From the NCBI GenBank assembly GCA_030147505.1, contig JASBVG010000003.1, positions 62,001-126,000 on the forward strand: DNA of 64,000 nt, written 5' to 3'. The notes under the pieces were generated by a model. That model did not search any database. It saw nothing but the letters and a program-made list of their open reading frames with translations, and had not been told where the DNA came from. This DNA comes from Tardiphaga sp. (lineage in GTDB: Bacteria > Pseudomonadota > Alphaproteobacteria > Rhizobiales > Xanthobacteraceae). Of this stretch, positions 16,377 through 27,001 are shown in pieces (position 1 is the stretch's first letter; each line of letters starts with the position of its first letter). Made by a program: the position numbers and the translations under genes.

Positions 16377-18038
16377 ATGACCCGAACTCACGCTATCCTC
16401 GCTGCTGCCTCGCTGCTCTGCGCCCCGCTCGCTCATGCCCAGACATTGGCCGAACCGGTCGATGTCACGCTGCTTGCGATCAACGACTTTCACGGCAATC
16501 TGCGCCCGGCGCCCGGCGGCATCGTCATCGACGATCCCGCCGACCGGACGAAGAAGATCACCGTGCCTGCCGGCGGCGCCGAGCATATGGCAACGCTGGT
16601 GAAGCAGCTGCGCGCCGGAAAAAAGAATACAGCTTTCGTCGCCGCCGGCGATCTGATCGGCGCGAGCCCGTTTCTCTCCGCGCTCTTTCACGACGAGCCG
16701 ACCATCGAGGCGCTGTCCATGATGGGGCTGGAGATCGCCTCGGTCGGCAATCACGAATTCGACGAGGGGCGCGACGAACTTTTGCGCATGCAGAATGGCG
16801 GCTGCCATCCCATCGACGGCTGCAAGGGGCCGCATCCGTTCAAGGGCGCAACGTTCCGCTATCTCGCGGCATCGACCATCGACACGAAAACCGGCAATTC
16901 GCTGCTGCCGGCCTATGAGATCCGCCGCTTTGACGACATTCCCGTTGCTTTTATCGGCCTGACCCTGAAGGGCACGCCGAGCCTCGTGGCGCCGCCCGGC
17001 ATCGCTGGCCTGGAGTTCCGTGACGAAGCGGAGACTGTGAATGCACTGGTGCCCGAACTCAAAGCCAAGGGCGTCGAGGCCATCGTGGTGCTGATCCATG
17101 AAGGCGGCTTTCCCACCGGAGGCTACAACGAGTGTCCGGGCATCTCGGGCCCGATCGTCGATATCGTCAAGAAGTTCGACAAGGCGGTGGACGTGGTTAT
17201 CAGCGGCCACACGCATCGCGCCTACACATGCGAGATCGACGGCCGCCTCGTCACCTCCGGGGACAAATACGGCACCCTCATCACCATCATCGATCTGAAG
17301 CTCGACCCCGCCACGCGCGATATCACCAGCGCGAAGGCGAACAATGTCATCGTCCACACATCGATCCCCGCAAATCCCGCGCAGACGGCATTGCTCGCCG
17401 CCTATGACAAGGTCGCAGCGCCGCTTGCCGCGCAGCCGGCCGGCGCCATCACTGCGACGCTGTCCCGGATGCCGAATATGCAGACCGGCGAAAGCCCGCT
17501 CGGCGACGTCATTGCCGATGCACATCTTGCGTCCACCTCTGCGGAAGATCGCGGACGCGCCGTCATCGCCTTCACCAATCCCGGCGGCATTCGCGGCGAC
17601 ATCATCAAGAAGCCGGATGCAGACGTCTCCTATGGCGACGTCTTCGCTGCACAACCGTTCCGCAACCAGCTCGTGACACTGACACTCACCGGTGCGCAGA
17701 TCAAGGCGATGCTGGAGCAGCAATGGCGCGATCCGAAGCGCCCGCGCATCCTGCAGGTCTCCGGGGGCTTCGGCTATACTTGGGACAATGCCGGCAGCGA
17801 TGGCAGCCGGATCGTCGCCGACAGCATGAAGCTCGACGGCGTGCCGATCGATCCTGCCCGTCGCTATCGCATCACGGTCAACAATTTCCTTGCCGTTGGC
17901 GGCGATGGTTTCACCGTGCTGAAGGATGGCAAAGAGCCAGTGATCGGCGCCTATGACGTCGATGCACTTAGCGCCTATCTGCGCAGCAACAGTCCGGTGG
18001 CACCGGGGCCGGTCGACCGGATTTCACGAGTGAACTGA
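16377..18038 (+). CDS. Periplasmic 5'-nucleotidase / metallophosphatase
   Basis: A 553-residue exported enzyme of the UshA/5'-nucleotidase family. Residues 1-22 are a signal peptide ending APLAHAQ. The calcineurin-like metal site is built from LLAINDFHGNL (about residue 33), AAGDLIGASP, SVGNHEFDEG and VVISGHTHRAYTC. The C-terminal substrate-binding domain (5_nucleotid_C) contains the conserved SPLGDVIADA, FTNPGGIRGDI and YGDVFAAQPFRNQLV. It removes phosphate from extracellular nucleotides in the periplasm. It follows the hydratase by 24 bases but is unlikely to be functionally linked. A very long open frame on the opposite strand (15225-17723) is an artefact of codon bias. Confidence 0.93.
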   Translation: MTRTHAILAAASLLCAPLAHAQTLAEPVDVTLLAINDFHGNLRPAPGGIVIDDPADRTKKITVPAGGAEHMATLVKQLRAGKKNTAFVAAGDLIGASPFLSALFHDEPTIEALSMMGLEIASVGNHEFDEGRDELLRMQNGGCHPIDGCKGPHPFKGATFRYLAASTIDTKTGNSLLPAYEIRRFDDIPVAFIGLTLKGTPSLVAPPGIAGLEFRDEAETVNALVPELKAKGVEAIVVLIHEGGFPTGGYNECPGISGPIVDIVKKFDKAVDVVISGHTHRAYTCEIDGRLVTSGDKYGTLITIIDLKLDPATRDITSAKANNVIVHTSIPANPAQTALLAAYDKVAAPLAAQPAGAITATLSRMPNMQTGESPLGDVIADAHLASTSAEDRGRAVIAFTNPGGIRGDIIKKPDADVSYGDVFAAQPFRNQLVTLTLTGAQIKAMLEQQWRDPKRPRILQVSGGFGYTWDNAGSDGSRIVADSMKLDGVPIDPARRYRITVNNFLAVGGDGFTVLKDGKEPVIGAYDVDALSAYLRSNSPVAPGPVDRISRVN

Positions 18039-18069
18039 GTGGCCGACAGTTCGCGCGACCTTGCCGTAC

Positions 18070-18147
18070 GGCGGACTAGCGAAGCGTAATCCGCCGTTCT
18101 TCGTCGCACACTCCGCCGGCGGATTACGCCTTCGGCTGATCCGCCCT
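18070..18147. repeat. Pair of intergenic palindromic repeats
   Basis: Two related inverted repeats, 18070-18095 and 18118-18145, each begin GGCGGA and end TCCGCC with an internal GCGAAGCG or GCCTTCGGC centre. They fill the gap between the convergent nucleotidase and dehydratase genes. Units of this type are scattered in bradyrhizobial intergenic DNA; here they may also act as a bidirectional terminator. Confidence 0.7.
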
Positions 18148-18148
18148 A

Positions 18149-19891
<1,743 letters not shown>

Positions 19892-19985
19892 TCCATCCCT
19901 GTTTCTTTTTGCTTTGGCGCGACTTGCTTTTGCACGGTGCGAACCAGTTAAGCCTGTCACGTGTGCCGTATGCGACTGTAGCGGT

Positions 19986-20468
19986 TCAAGACCGCCTGGC
20001 CAATGTCCGGTCCGGCGTCTGTGCATCCAGCCGATGCGCTTCTAGTGCCTCGGCATAGAGCCCGAGACCTTCGGCCACCTTCTGACGCTGCGCCAGGGTC
20101 AGCTGTTGCAAGGCATTGGTGACCTGCCGCTGCCCATAGGCCTCGATCGCTTCACGGGTGCGCCGCCCCTTGGCCGTGAGCAACAGCCGCTTGACGCGGC
20201 CGTCGCCGGCACTGGCGGCTTCCTTCAGCTCACCGGCGTCGATCAGCTTGCGGATCATCCTGCTGACGCTGGATTTCTCCAGGCCAAGAAACGCCGACAA
20301 TTCGACGGCGGTCATCGCCTCGCGCGCGCCGATCTCCAGCAGCGTATGCACCGCCGATGGCGGATAGTCGGTCGCTGCAACCGTTGCCTGCATGAAACCG
20401 AGCTCGCGCACCATCAGACGCGACGCGGCGCGGATGTGATCGATCAAATCGGCGTCGATATCGGACAA
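19986..20468 (-). CDS. MarR-family transcriptional regulator
   Basis: A 160-residue winged-helix regulator. The recognition region is MTAVELSAFLGLEKSSVSRMIRKLIDAGEL (about residues 50-79) with the wing AASAGDGRVKRLLLTAKG. I start it at the TTG at 20468 because a perfect AAGGAG ribosome site lies seven bases upstream; the open frame to 20861 runs through the divergent gene. MarR proteins bind palindromes as dimers and release them on binding a small ligand. A palindrome sits 18 bases upstream of this start, between it and the divergent SDR gene, so it probably represses both itself and that dehydrogenase. Confidence 0.9.
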   Translation of the reverse strand: MSDIDADLIDHIRAASRLMVRELGFMQATVAATDYPPSAVHTLLEIGAREAMTAVELSAFLGLEKSSVSRMIRKLIDAGELKEAASAGDGRVKRLLLTAKGRRTREAIEAYGQRQVTNALQQLTLAQRQKVAEGLGLYAEALEAHRLDAQTPDRTLARRS

Positions 20469-20485
20469 TCGCAGGCTCCTTGACG

Positions 20486-20506
20486 ATAGTTGCGTGATAC
20501 AACTAT
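20486..20506. promoter_or_regulatory. Palindromic operator, probable MarR site
   Basis: A perfect inverted repeat, ATAGTTG - seven bases - CAACTAT, in the gap between the divergent MarR and SDR genes. The AGTTG/CAACT core is typical of MarR-family operators. It lies close upstream of both starts. Confidence 0.75.
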
Positions 20507-20559
20507 ATTGCTGACGATGAATAACGACCGTGTTAGCACGATCCGTGCAGGGAATGACC

Positions 20560-21345
20560 ATGACAACCAGCGCTGCGCAGCTTCGTCCCCGTGACCGCAT
20601 GGCCGGGCGCATCTGCCTCGTGACCGGCGGCGGCACCGGCATCGGCCGGGCGGCTGCGCTGCTGATGGCGCAGGAAGGCGCAGCTGCGGTGGTGATCGCA
20701 GGCCGCCGCGAGGCCGAGGGGCAGGCCGCCGCCGAAGACTGCGGCCGGTTCGGCGCCGAGACAATGTTCGTGCGCACCGATGTGACCGAGGAGGCCGAGG
20801 TCGCCAGTCTGGTGCAGGCCGTGATATCCCGCTTCGGGCGGCTCGATGTGGCCTTCAACAATGCCGGTTATCAGGAACGGCGCGCGCCGGTCGAGCAGCA
20901 GACCAGCGCGGTCTATGACACCGTGTTCGATGCCAATGTCCGCTCGGTGTTTCTTGGCTTGAAACATCAGATCCAGGCCATGGAGCTGAACGGCGGCGGC
21001 CGCATCGTCATCAATGCATCGGTGAGCGGCATCCGCAATCCCAATCCCGGTCTCGCGCTATATTCCGCATCGAAAGCAGCGGTCATCTCACTGATGCGTT
21101 CGGCTGCGATGGAATGTGGGCCGCGCGGCATCCGCATCAATGCGGTGGCACCGGGCCGCGTCGTCACCGACATGATGCTGGCCTCGGGGATCGCGGACAT
21201 GTCGGCCGTCGCCGCCGGACTTCCCATCCGCCGCATGGGACAGCCGCATGAAGTCGCCGAAGCCGTGGTGTGGCTCGCGTCCGACGACGCCGGTTACATC
21301 GTCGGCCATGTCCTGTCCGCAGATGGCGGCTTCAGCGCGACCTGA
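20560..21345 (+). CDS. SDR-family NAD(P)-dependent oxidoreductase
   Basis: A 261-residue classical short-chain dehydrogenase/reductase. The cofactor-binding motif TGGGTGIG is at residues 22-29, NNAG at about 105-108, the catalytic Ser in INASVSG, and Tyr168/Lys172 in YSASK. The C terminus GHVLSADGGFSAT is typical of the family. The ATG at 20560 is chosen because CAGGGA lies six bases before it; two upstream starts in frame are less well placed. It is divergent from a MarR regulator with a shared operator, so it is probably inducible. Substrate unknown; a sugar or alcohol is plausible given the neighbouring sugar-acid dehydratase. Confidence 0.9.
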   Translation: MTTSAAQLRPRDRMAGRICLVTGGGTGIGRAAALLMAQEGAAAVVIAGRREAEGQAAAEDCGRFGAETMFVRTDVTEEAEVASLVQAVISRFGRLDVAFNNAGYQERRAPVEQQTSAVYDTVFDANVRSVFLGLKHQIQAMELNGGGRIVINASVSGIRNPNPGLALYSASKAAVISLMRSAAMECGPRGIRINAVAPGRVVTDMMLASGIADMSAVAAGLPIRRMGQPHEVAEAVVWLASDDAGYIVGHVLSADGGFSAT

Positions 21346-21419
21346 CGAGGGCCAGCCTTAGTCGTCACCGGGAAGCACGACACCTTGAAGCCGGATACGT
21401 TCAGCGCAAACACGCCGGG

Positions 21420-21456
21420 ATTCCGGGTTCGCTCGCAAGAGCGAGCGCCCCGGAAT
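21420..21456. repeat. Long intergenic hairpin between convergent genes
   Basis: Inverted repeat with arms ATTCCGGG...CGCTCGC and GCGAGCG...CCCGGAAT around a four-base AAGA loop. It lies between the convergent SDR and phosphoglucomutase genes and can serve as terminator for both. The sequence style matches dispersed palindromes of bradyrhizobia. Confidence 0.75.
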
Positions 21457-21467
21457 GACAGCGTTAG

Positions 21468-23117
21468 CTACTTTGCAAACACTTTCGAAATCGCCGCCTG
21501 CGCGTCGCTCTGGATCTGCTTCAGATGCGCCTCACTGCGGAAACTTTCCGCATAGATCTTGTAGACGTCCTCGGTACCGGACGGACGCGCGGCGAACCAG
21601 CCATTGGCGGTCGAGACCTTGATCCCGCCGAACAACTGATCGTTGCCGGACGCCTTGCTCTCTGTCACCGTGACGGGATCGCCAGCGAGCTCCGTCATGC
21701 CGATCTGCTCGGGCGTCACCTTCTTGAGCACATTCTTCTGCTCCGGCGTCGCCGCAGCGTCGATGCGCTCGTAATAGGGCGTGCCGAATTCCTGCGTCAG
21801 CTTCTCGAAACGCTGGCTCGGATTTTCCCCGGTCACCGCGGTGATCTCCGCGGCGAGCAGGCCGAGGATCAGACCATCCTTGTCGGTGGTCCATACCGTG
21901 CCGTCCTTGCGCAGAAAGGACGCACCGGCGCTCTCCTCACCGCCGAAGCCGAACGAGCCGTCGACAAGGCCGTTCACAAACCACTTGAAACCGACCGGCG
22001 TCTCCACCAGCTTGCGGCCGAGCTTCTTCACCACACGATCGATGATCGCGCTGGAGACGATGGTCTTGCCCACCGCAGCATCCTTGCGCCAGTTCGGTCG
22101 ATGCGCGAACAGATAGTCGATCGCCGTTGCCAGATAGTGGTTCGGATTCATCAGCCCGCCGGTGCAGGTGACGATACCATGGCGGTCGGCGTCGGTGTCA
22201 TTGGCGAAAGCGACGTCGAACCTGTCGCGCATGTTGATGAGCTGCGCCATCGCGTAAGGCGACGAACAGTCCATGCGGATCTTGCCGTCCCAGTCCAGTG
22301 TCATGAAGCGGAAGGTCGGATCGATCGCCGTGTTCACGATGGTCGCGTCCAGCTTGTAGCGCTCGATCACCGGCTCCCAGTAATGCACGCCGGCGCCGCC
22401 GAGCGGATCGATACCGATCTTCACGCCCGATGCGCGGATCGCCTCCATATCGACGACATTGGCGAGATCGCTGACATAGGGCGTGACGTAATCATATGGC
22501 GTGACGAATTCGGACGCCCGAGCGCGCGCAAGCGGAATGCGCTTGACACTGGCCATATTGGCTTCGAGAAAACCGTTGGCGGCCTTTTCCATCAGACCGG
22601 TGATGTCGGTATCAGCCGGGCCACCATTGGGCGGATTGTATTTGAAGCCGCCGTCCTCTGGCGGATTGTGCGAGGGCGTGACGACGACGCCGTCGGCGAA
22701 ACCAGAGCTACGGCCGTTGTTGTAGGTGAGGATGGCGTGCGAGATCACCGGCGTCGGGGTGTAGCCGCCATCCTTGTCGACCATCACATGCACGTCATTG
22801 GCAGCGAACACTTCCAACGCGGATACCATGGCTGGTTCAGCCAGCGCATGGGTATCGATGCCCAGAAACAGCGGACCGTCGATGCCGGCGCTCCGGCGGT
22901 AGTCGCAGATCGCTTGGCTGACCGCCAGAATATGATTTTCGTTGAACGAGTTATGCAGCGCCGAGCCGCGATGGCCGGAGGTGCCGAAGACAACGCGCTG
23001 GGCGGCAATGGCGGGATCGGGCTTGCCGGCGAAATAGGCCGAGACGAGCCGGGGCACGTTCACGAGCTGGGAGGGATCGATCGTTTTACCGGCCAGCGGA
23101 TGGACGTGAGCAGCCAT
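21468..23117 (-). CDS. pgm: Phosphoglucomutase (alpha-D-glucose-specific)
   Basis: A 549-residue alpha-D-phosphohexomutase. The phosphoserine loop is [13 protein letters not shown] with Ser149 as catalytic residue; the metal loop is NDTDADRHG; the sugar-binding loop is [11 protein letters not shown]; the phosphate-binding loop is [13 protein letters not shown] near the C terminus. Length and the N-terminal block [19 protein letters not shown] match the bacterial alpha-D-glucose-phosphate-specific type. It interconverts glucose 1-phosphate and glucose 6-phosphate, supplying glycogen and sugar-nucleotide synthesis, and thereby also the UDP-glucuronate that the UXS-type enzyme at 31961 would use. 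The gene is alone, with a long hairpin after it. The large open frame on the other strand (21525-23489) is not a gene. Confidence 0.96.
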   Translation of the reverse strand: MAAHVHPLAGKTIDPSQLVNVPRLVSAYFAGKPDPAIAAQRVVFGTSGHRGSALHNSFNENHILAVSQAICDYRRSAGIDGPLFLGIDTHALAEPAMVSALEVFAANDVHVMVDKDGGYTPTPVISHAILTYNNGRSSGFADGVVVTPSHNPPEDGGFKYNPPNGGPADTDITGLMEKAANGFLEANMASVKRIPLARARASEFVTPYDYVTPYVSDLANVVDMEAIRASGVKIGIDPLGGAGVHYWEPVIERYKLDATIVNTAIDPTFRFMTLDWDGKIRMDCSSPYAMAQLINMRDRFDVAFANDTDADRHGIVTCTGGLMNPNHYLATAIDYLFAHRPNWRKDAAVGKTIVSSAIIDRVVKKLGRKLVETPVGFKWFVNGLVDGSFGFGGEESAGASFLRKDGTVWTTDKDGLILGLLAAEITAVTGENPSQRFEKLTQEFGTPYYERIDAAATPEQKNVLKKVTPEQIGMTELAGDPVTVTESKASGNDQLFGGIKVSTANGWFAARPSGTEDVYKIYAESFRSEAHLKQIQSDAQAAISKVFAK

Positions 23118-23225
23118 GAATTCTCCTTTAAGCGACGGGCCGGAGCCGGGCCGGAGTCATGGCATGTTTTGGGTGACAAAGCAGCCCGGTCCTGCCTTCT
23201 CCTCGCTTGCGGGGAGAGGTTAGAA

Positions 23226-24002
23226 CTACGCCGCCGCCAGCGCGTCCAGCCGATCCATCGACAGCAGGCGGACGCCATCGGGCACCACCACGAGCGCCTT
23301 TTCCCTGGCGAGCTTGGTCAGCGTGCGGCTCACGGTCTCGATGGTCAGGCCGAGATAGTCGGCAATGTCCTGCCGGCTCATCGGCAGCGGCACGGTCACC
23401 GACTTCTGGCCGATGCGGGCATAACGGGCCTGCAGGTTGAGCAGAAAGGCCGCGACCTTCTCGTCGGCATTGCGGCGACCGAGCAATAGCATCTGATCCT
23501 GGGCGAGGCTCAGTTCGTGGCCGGCGAATTCATGCATCCGGCGCAGCAGATGCGGCTTGCCGTCGACATAACTCAGGAAGGCCGAGCGGGAGAAACGGCA
23601 CACCCGCGCCGGGCTCACCGCCTCCGCGGCAACGCCGTAGCGGTCCATCATCGCAAGGCCGAGGAAATCCCCGGGAAGCGCGAAACCGACGATCTGGCGA
23701 CGGCCATCCGGCAGCGACTTGTAGAGACGGACGACGCCTTCGGTGACATTGAACACGGCGCCGGCTTGGGCGCCCTGATCGAACAGCATGGTCTTGGCGG
23801 GATAGTGCTTGACCTGGCTGAGACGGTCGAGTTCGTCGAGTTCATGGGGTTCCAGCGCCGCGCAGACGCTGAACAGACGAACCTTGCAGTCGTCGCAGGC
23901 GCCGCGGGTATGCTTGCAATCGGCCGTGCCGCAAGTATCAGCGGGAAGTTCCGCGAAGGTCATGGCGTGGTCCGTGGTCATTTCGAAGCTCGCAAGGGTC
24001 AT
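23226..24002 (-). CDS. FNR/FixK-type Crp-family regulator with Cys cluster
   Basis: A 258-residue Crp/Fnr-superfamily activator. The N terminus carries a cysteine cluster (CGTADCKHTRGACDDCK, then SVC) like the oxygen-labile iron-sulphur site of FNR, FnrN and AadR. A cyclic-nucleotide-like beta barrel spans about residues 50-150 (VRLYKSLPDGRRQIVGFALPGDFLG). The helix-turn-helix is MSRQDIADYLGLTIETVSRTLTKL, whose E--SR residues read TTGAT half sites. The ATG at 24002 has an AGGA ribosome site; a TTG at 24011 is also possible. Two FNR boxes lie 33-71 bases upstream, which implies autoregulation and control of the divergent gene at 24125. It would switch genes with oxygen supply. Confidence 0.92.
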   Translation of the reverse strand: MTLASFEMTTDHAMTFAELPADTCGTADCKHTRGACDDCKVRLFSVCAALEPHELDELDRLSQVKHYPAKTMLFDQGAQAGAVFNVTEGVVRLYKSLPDGRRQIVGFALPGDFLGLAMMDRYGVAAEAVSPARVCRFSRSAFLSYVDGKPHLLRRMHEFAGHELSLAQDQMLLLGRRNADEKVAAFLLNLQARYARIGQKSVTVPLPMSRQDIADYLGLTIETVSRTLTKLAREKALVVVPDGVRLLSMDRLDALAAA

Positions 24003-24034
24003 ATCAGCCAAGTCCTGAAATTAGCCCACACCTT

Positions 24035-24048
24035 TTGACATTGATCAA
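24035..24048. promoter_or_regulatory. FNR/FixK box (one mismatch)
   Basis: TTGAC-ATTG-ATCAA, one base off the TTGAT-N4-ATCAA consensus, 33 bases before the FNR-type gene. It is centred exactly 25 bases from the perfect box at 24060. Confidence 0.75.
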
Positions 24049-24059
24049 TCTGCCGCGCC

Positions 24060-24073
24060 TTGATGCAGATCAA
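24060..24073. promoter_or_regulatory. FNR/FixK box (perfect)
   Basis: TTGAT-GCAG-ATCAA, a perfect match to the FNR/FixK consensus, between the FNR-type regulator and the divergent gene at 24125. Confidence 0.88.
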
Positions 24074-24124
24074 TGCCGGCCTCGCCCGCCCCCGCCAGTT
24101 TAGCGCCCCATGCGGAAACCGGCC

Positions 24125-24490
24125 ATGAAAGACGTGGAATATCAGGCACTACCCATGACCTGGGAGGATGCTCTCCTTGCCTATCCGCTCGTCTATCTGC
24201 ACGATGCCAGCGTCTCGCAGGACGCATGGCTCGATTTCGTCCGGCGTCGCACCGGCGCCAGCGACGGGACGGGGCTGATCGTGATCCGCGACCGTGCCAA
24301 CATCGTCCATGCCCTGTTCGCCTACCGGGTCGATCTCGACATCAAGGGCCAGCGCCAGCTCTGCATCGCGCAGCTCATTGTGGCGCAGATCCCCGGCTCG
24401 CAGATCGACCAGGCCGTGGTGGTCTCGACCGGGCGTATCGCAAGCCATCTTGGTTGCGTCACCACACGATCGAGCAGCCGTTCGAACTGA
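24125..24490 (+). CDS. Hypothetical protein downstream of anaeroboxes
   Basis: A 121-residue protein that I cannot assign. It begins MKDVEYQALPMTWEDALLAYP; an in-frame ATG at 24110 would add five residues and neither has a strong ribosome site. The central part (GLIVIRDRANIVHALFAYRVD, then RQLCIAQLIVAQIPG) alternates strands and helices like a small acetyltransferase-type fold, which is only a suggestion. No signal peptide or membrane helix. Being divergent from the FNR-type regulator with two FNR boxes between, it is a likely oxygen-regulated gene. The C terminus (TTRSSSRSN) looks unstructured. Confidence 0.6.
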   Translation: MKDVEYQALPMTWEDALLAYPLVYLHDASVSQDAWLDFVRRRTGASDGTGLIVIRDRANIVHALFAYRVDLDIKGQRQLCIAQLIVAQIPGSQIDQAVVVSTGRIASHLGCVTTRSSSRSN

Positions 24491-24593
24491 ACGGACACGC
24501 GCCGGCAAAAGCATCGACCGCCGCCTGAGACGCGCGCATCAGCCCTCGTGCCGATCGACCGCGTGGCTGTGGCTGGACAGCGCGCCGCGATGC

Positions 24594-24614
24594 GATACTG
24601 TGGTATACAGTATC
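24594..24614. promoter_or_regulatory. Perfect inverted repeat, candidate operator
   Basis: GATACTGT - GGTAT - ACAGTATC, 62 bases before the start of the gene at 24676. The 8-bp arms are perfect. The position suits a repressor or activator site, but the protein that reads it is unknown. No T tract follows, so it is not a terminator. Confidence 0.55.
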
Positions 24615-24675
24615 CACAAAAGGCGCCGGACCGCTTGGAACCGTCGCCATCACAATCCCATGGGACGGAAACATC

Positions 24676-25734
24676 GTGGCGCGCAATATCCTGATTCTTG
24701 GAGCCTCCTACGGCTCGCTGCTGGCAACCAAGCTGCTGATGGCCGGTCACAACGTGACCCTGGTCTGCCGCAAGAAGACCGCCGAACTGATCAACCGTGA
24801 CGGTACCGAAGTCCGCATCAAGCTGCGCGACGAGAAGGACCACCGCTCCATCTTCTCCCGCGATCTGCCCGGCAAGCTCGATGCGACCTCGCCCGATCAG
24901 GTGGACCTGAAGCGCTACGACCTCGTCGGCCTGGCGATGCAGGAGCCGCAATACACCAATCACACCATTCGCGTGCTGATGATCAAGATCGCCGCAGCCA
25001 AGCTGCCGTGCCTGTCGATCATGAACATGCCGCCGCTGCCCTATCTGAAGCGCATCCCTGCGCTGCAGGACATGGATCTCGAAGAAGCCTATACGAACGC
25101 CTCGGTGTGGGAGCGTTTCGAGCCCGGTCTGGTGACGCTGTGCTCGCCCGATCCGCAGGCGTTCCGCCCGCCGGAGGAAGCGGCCAATGTGCTGCATGTC
25201 GGCCTGCCCACCAATTTCAAGGCCGCAGCTTTCGCGGACGAAGCCCACAACAAGATCCTGCGCGAGCTGGAAGCGGATATCGACGCCGTGAGGCTCGACG
25301 GGCAGGACGTGCCGGTGAAATTGAAGGTGTTCGACTCGCTGTTCGTGCCGCTGGCGAAATGGTCGATGCTGCTGACCGGCAACTATCGCTGCATCACGCC
25401 GGAAGAGCCGCAATCGATCCGCGAGGCCGTGCATGGCGACATCACGGTGTCGCAATCGATCTACGACCATGTCGATGCCATCGCGCGAAAACTCGGCGCC
25501 GATCCCGAGGATCAGGTGCCGTTCGCAAAATATGCCAAGGCCGCAGAGAGTCTGCTGAAGCCGTCATCGGCCGCGCGTGCGGTCGCGGCGGGAGCTCCCT
25601 TCATCGAACGCGTCGATTTGCTGGTGAAGCTGATCTCGCATCAGCTCGGCATGACCAATGCGAATATCGATCGCACGGTGGACGTGGTCGATCAGAAGCT
25701 CAACGAGCGGCTGGAATCGAGCACGGGGATCTGA
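24676..25734 (+). CDS. Ketopantoate reductase-like oxidoreductase
   Basis: A 352-residue protein beginning at GTG. The N-terminal Rossmann segment ILILGASYGSLLATKLLMAGHNVTLVCRK resembles the NADP-binding domain of the PanE/ApbA family, with ASYGS in place of the usual GxGxxG. The remainder (YDLVGLAMQEPQY, LPCLSIMNMPPLPYL, then a helical C-terminal half) departs from true ketopantoate reductase, which is about 300 residues long. A dehydrogenase acting on a 2-keto acid or opine is possible, but the substrate is unknown. A perfect palindrome lies upstream and the HPP-CBS gene is convergent six bases beyond its stop. Confidence 0.7.
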   Translation: MARNILILGASYGSLLATKLLMAGHNVTLVCRKKTAELINRDGTEVRIKLRDEKDHRSIFSRDLPGKLDATSPDQVDLKRYDLVGLAMQEPQYTNHTIRVLMIKIAAAKLPCLSIMNMPPLPYLKRIPALQDMDLEEAYTNASVWERFEPGLVTLCSPDPQAFRPPEEAANVLHVGLPTNFKAAAFADEAHNKILRELEADIDAVRLDGQDVPVKLKVFDSLFVPLAKWSMLLTGNYRCITPEEPQSIREAVHGDITVSQSIYDHVDAIARKLGADPEDQVPFAKYAKAAESLLKPSSAARAVAAGAPFIERVDLLVKLISHQLGMTNANIDRTVDVVDQKLNERLESSTGI

Positions 25735-25740
25735 CCCGGC

Positions 25741-26853
25741 TCACGCCGCAGTTGGCACCAGCTTCGCGATTGCGCTGAGAAGATCGGTCTGCGTGATCAG
25801 GCCGGCAATGGTCTGGTCATGATCGACGACAATGACCGCATGGGTCCGCCCATCGGTCAATGTCGGCAGCAGAGCCACGGCCGGCGTGCGTTCAGAAACG
25901 GCAGCGGCCGGCGACATCCGAACACCGATGTCGCCCGTCTTGCTCAGGATTTCGCGCAGGCCGATGGTGCCGACGAGGTGCCCCTGCCGATTGATCACCG
26001 GCAATGCGCGCACATTGTGCTTCAATAGCCGCATGCGCGCGAGTTCGACATCGTCCCATATGCCGACAGTCACAACATCGCGCGACATGATGTCCTCGCA
26101 CAGAATGTCGCCATGGGTTCGCAGCATCGCCTGCAATTCGACCTGCCTGAGCAGGCTCTCTATGTCCTCTGGGCTGATGTCGAACGTTTCCTTCAAAGTC
26201 TCCAGCGCCTTGTCGATATCTCCCGGCGTGAAGCCGCCGCGCAACGCGGAGCTGATATCCGCAGTCTGATGCGTATTCGGCACTGGGGTGATCGCCCGAT
26301 GCGGATAGGTGTGCCGTGACACCTTGTGAAACAGCAGGCCGAGCGCCACCAGCAGCAGCGAGTTCAGACCGACAGGCACGAAGGGAAACAGGAAACCAGC
26401 CGATGTCACCGCCGGACCGCCGATGATGGCCGTGAGCGCCGTGGCTCCTCCGGGCGGATGAAGGCAACGCGCAAAGGACATGGCGGCGATGGCGATGGAG
26501 ACGCCGAAGCCGATCGCAAGGATCTGGTCATGCACCAGATGCGCGACGACGACACCGATCAAGGCTGAGATCGTATTGCCCCCGATGATCGACCACGGCT
26601 GCGCCAGCGGACTAGCGGGAACCGCAAACAGCAGGACGGCAGAGGCGCCCAGCGGCGCCACGATCAGCGGCAAGCTGGTGTGGTCGCCGAGCACGAAGCG
26701 GCAGATCATCCCCGTCAAAGCGATGCCGACCAGCGCACCGAGGCATGCGATCATGCGCTCGCGCAGGCTGGAGCCGGCGAGGATCGGGGCGAACAGACGA
26801 AAGGCACGGCGCGGTTGCGCCAAGGCGTCCTTGGGACCTTCGGGTTTTGTCAT
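25741..26853 (-). CDS. HPP-family membrane protein with CBS pair
   Basis: About 370 residues. The N-terminal half holds an HPP domain of four to five membrane helices with the eponymous motif in FARCLHPPGGATALTAIIGGP. The C-terminal 140 residues are two CBS repeats (MSRDVVTVGIWDDVELARMRLLKHN, then VALLPTLTDGRTHAVIVVDHDQTIAGLI). HPP proteins have been linked to nitrite transport in chloroplasts and cyanobacteria; CBS pairs usually sense adenine nucleotides. The start is uncertain: the ATG at 26853 begins MTKPEGPKD, while a GTG at 26898 would add 15 residues. It lies downstream of tctA on the same strand, 100-150 bases away. Confidence 0.85.
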   Translation of the reverse strand: MTKPEGPKDALAQPRRAFRLFAPILAGSSLRERMIACLGALVGIALTGMICRFVLGDHTSLPLIVAPLGASAVLLFAVPASPLAQPWSIIGGNTISALIGVVVAHLVHDQILAIGFGVSIAIAAMSFARCLHPPGGATALTAIIGGPAVTSAGFLFPFVPVGLNSLLLVALGLLFHKVSRHTYPHRAITPVPNTHQTADISSALRGGFTPGDIDKALETLKETFDISPEDIESLLRQVELQAMLRTHGDILCEDIMSRDVVTVGIWDDVELARMRLLKHNVRALPVINRQGHLVGTIGLREILSKTGDIGVRMSPAAAVSERTPAVALLPTLTDGRTHAVIVVDHDQTIAGLITQTDLLSAIAKLVPTAA

Positions 26854-27001
26854 CAGTGGTAACCGGGATTGCGCAAGCGAGAAAAGAAGCGCGATCACCG
26901 TTGATCACAATGGACCCGCCCGCGGCATCGCAGATGGTACAGCTCGCAGAAGCGAGCGTTGGATGTTCTAGCCGGTTCCGCGCCCAAGGCAAGCCGGCCG
27001 G

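Noticed and set aside
15225-17723. 832-codon open frame on the minus strand
   Set aside because: It lies opposite the acyl-CoA dehydrogenase end, hydratase and nucleotidase, which all have clear motifs. The translation is rich in Arg, Gly, Asp and His typical of an antisense shadow in GC-rich DNA.
21525-23489. 654-codon open frame on the plus strand
   Set aside because: Antisense to pgm, with no domain and an Arg/His/Asp-rich translation. Pgm carries every catalytic motif.
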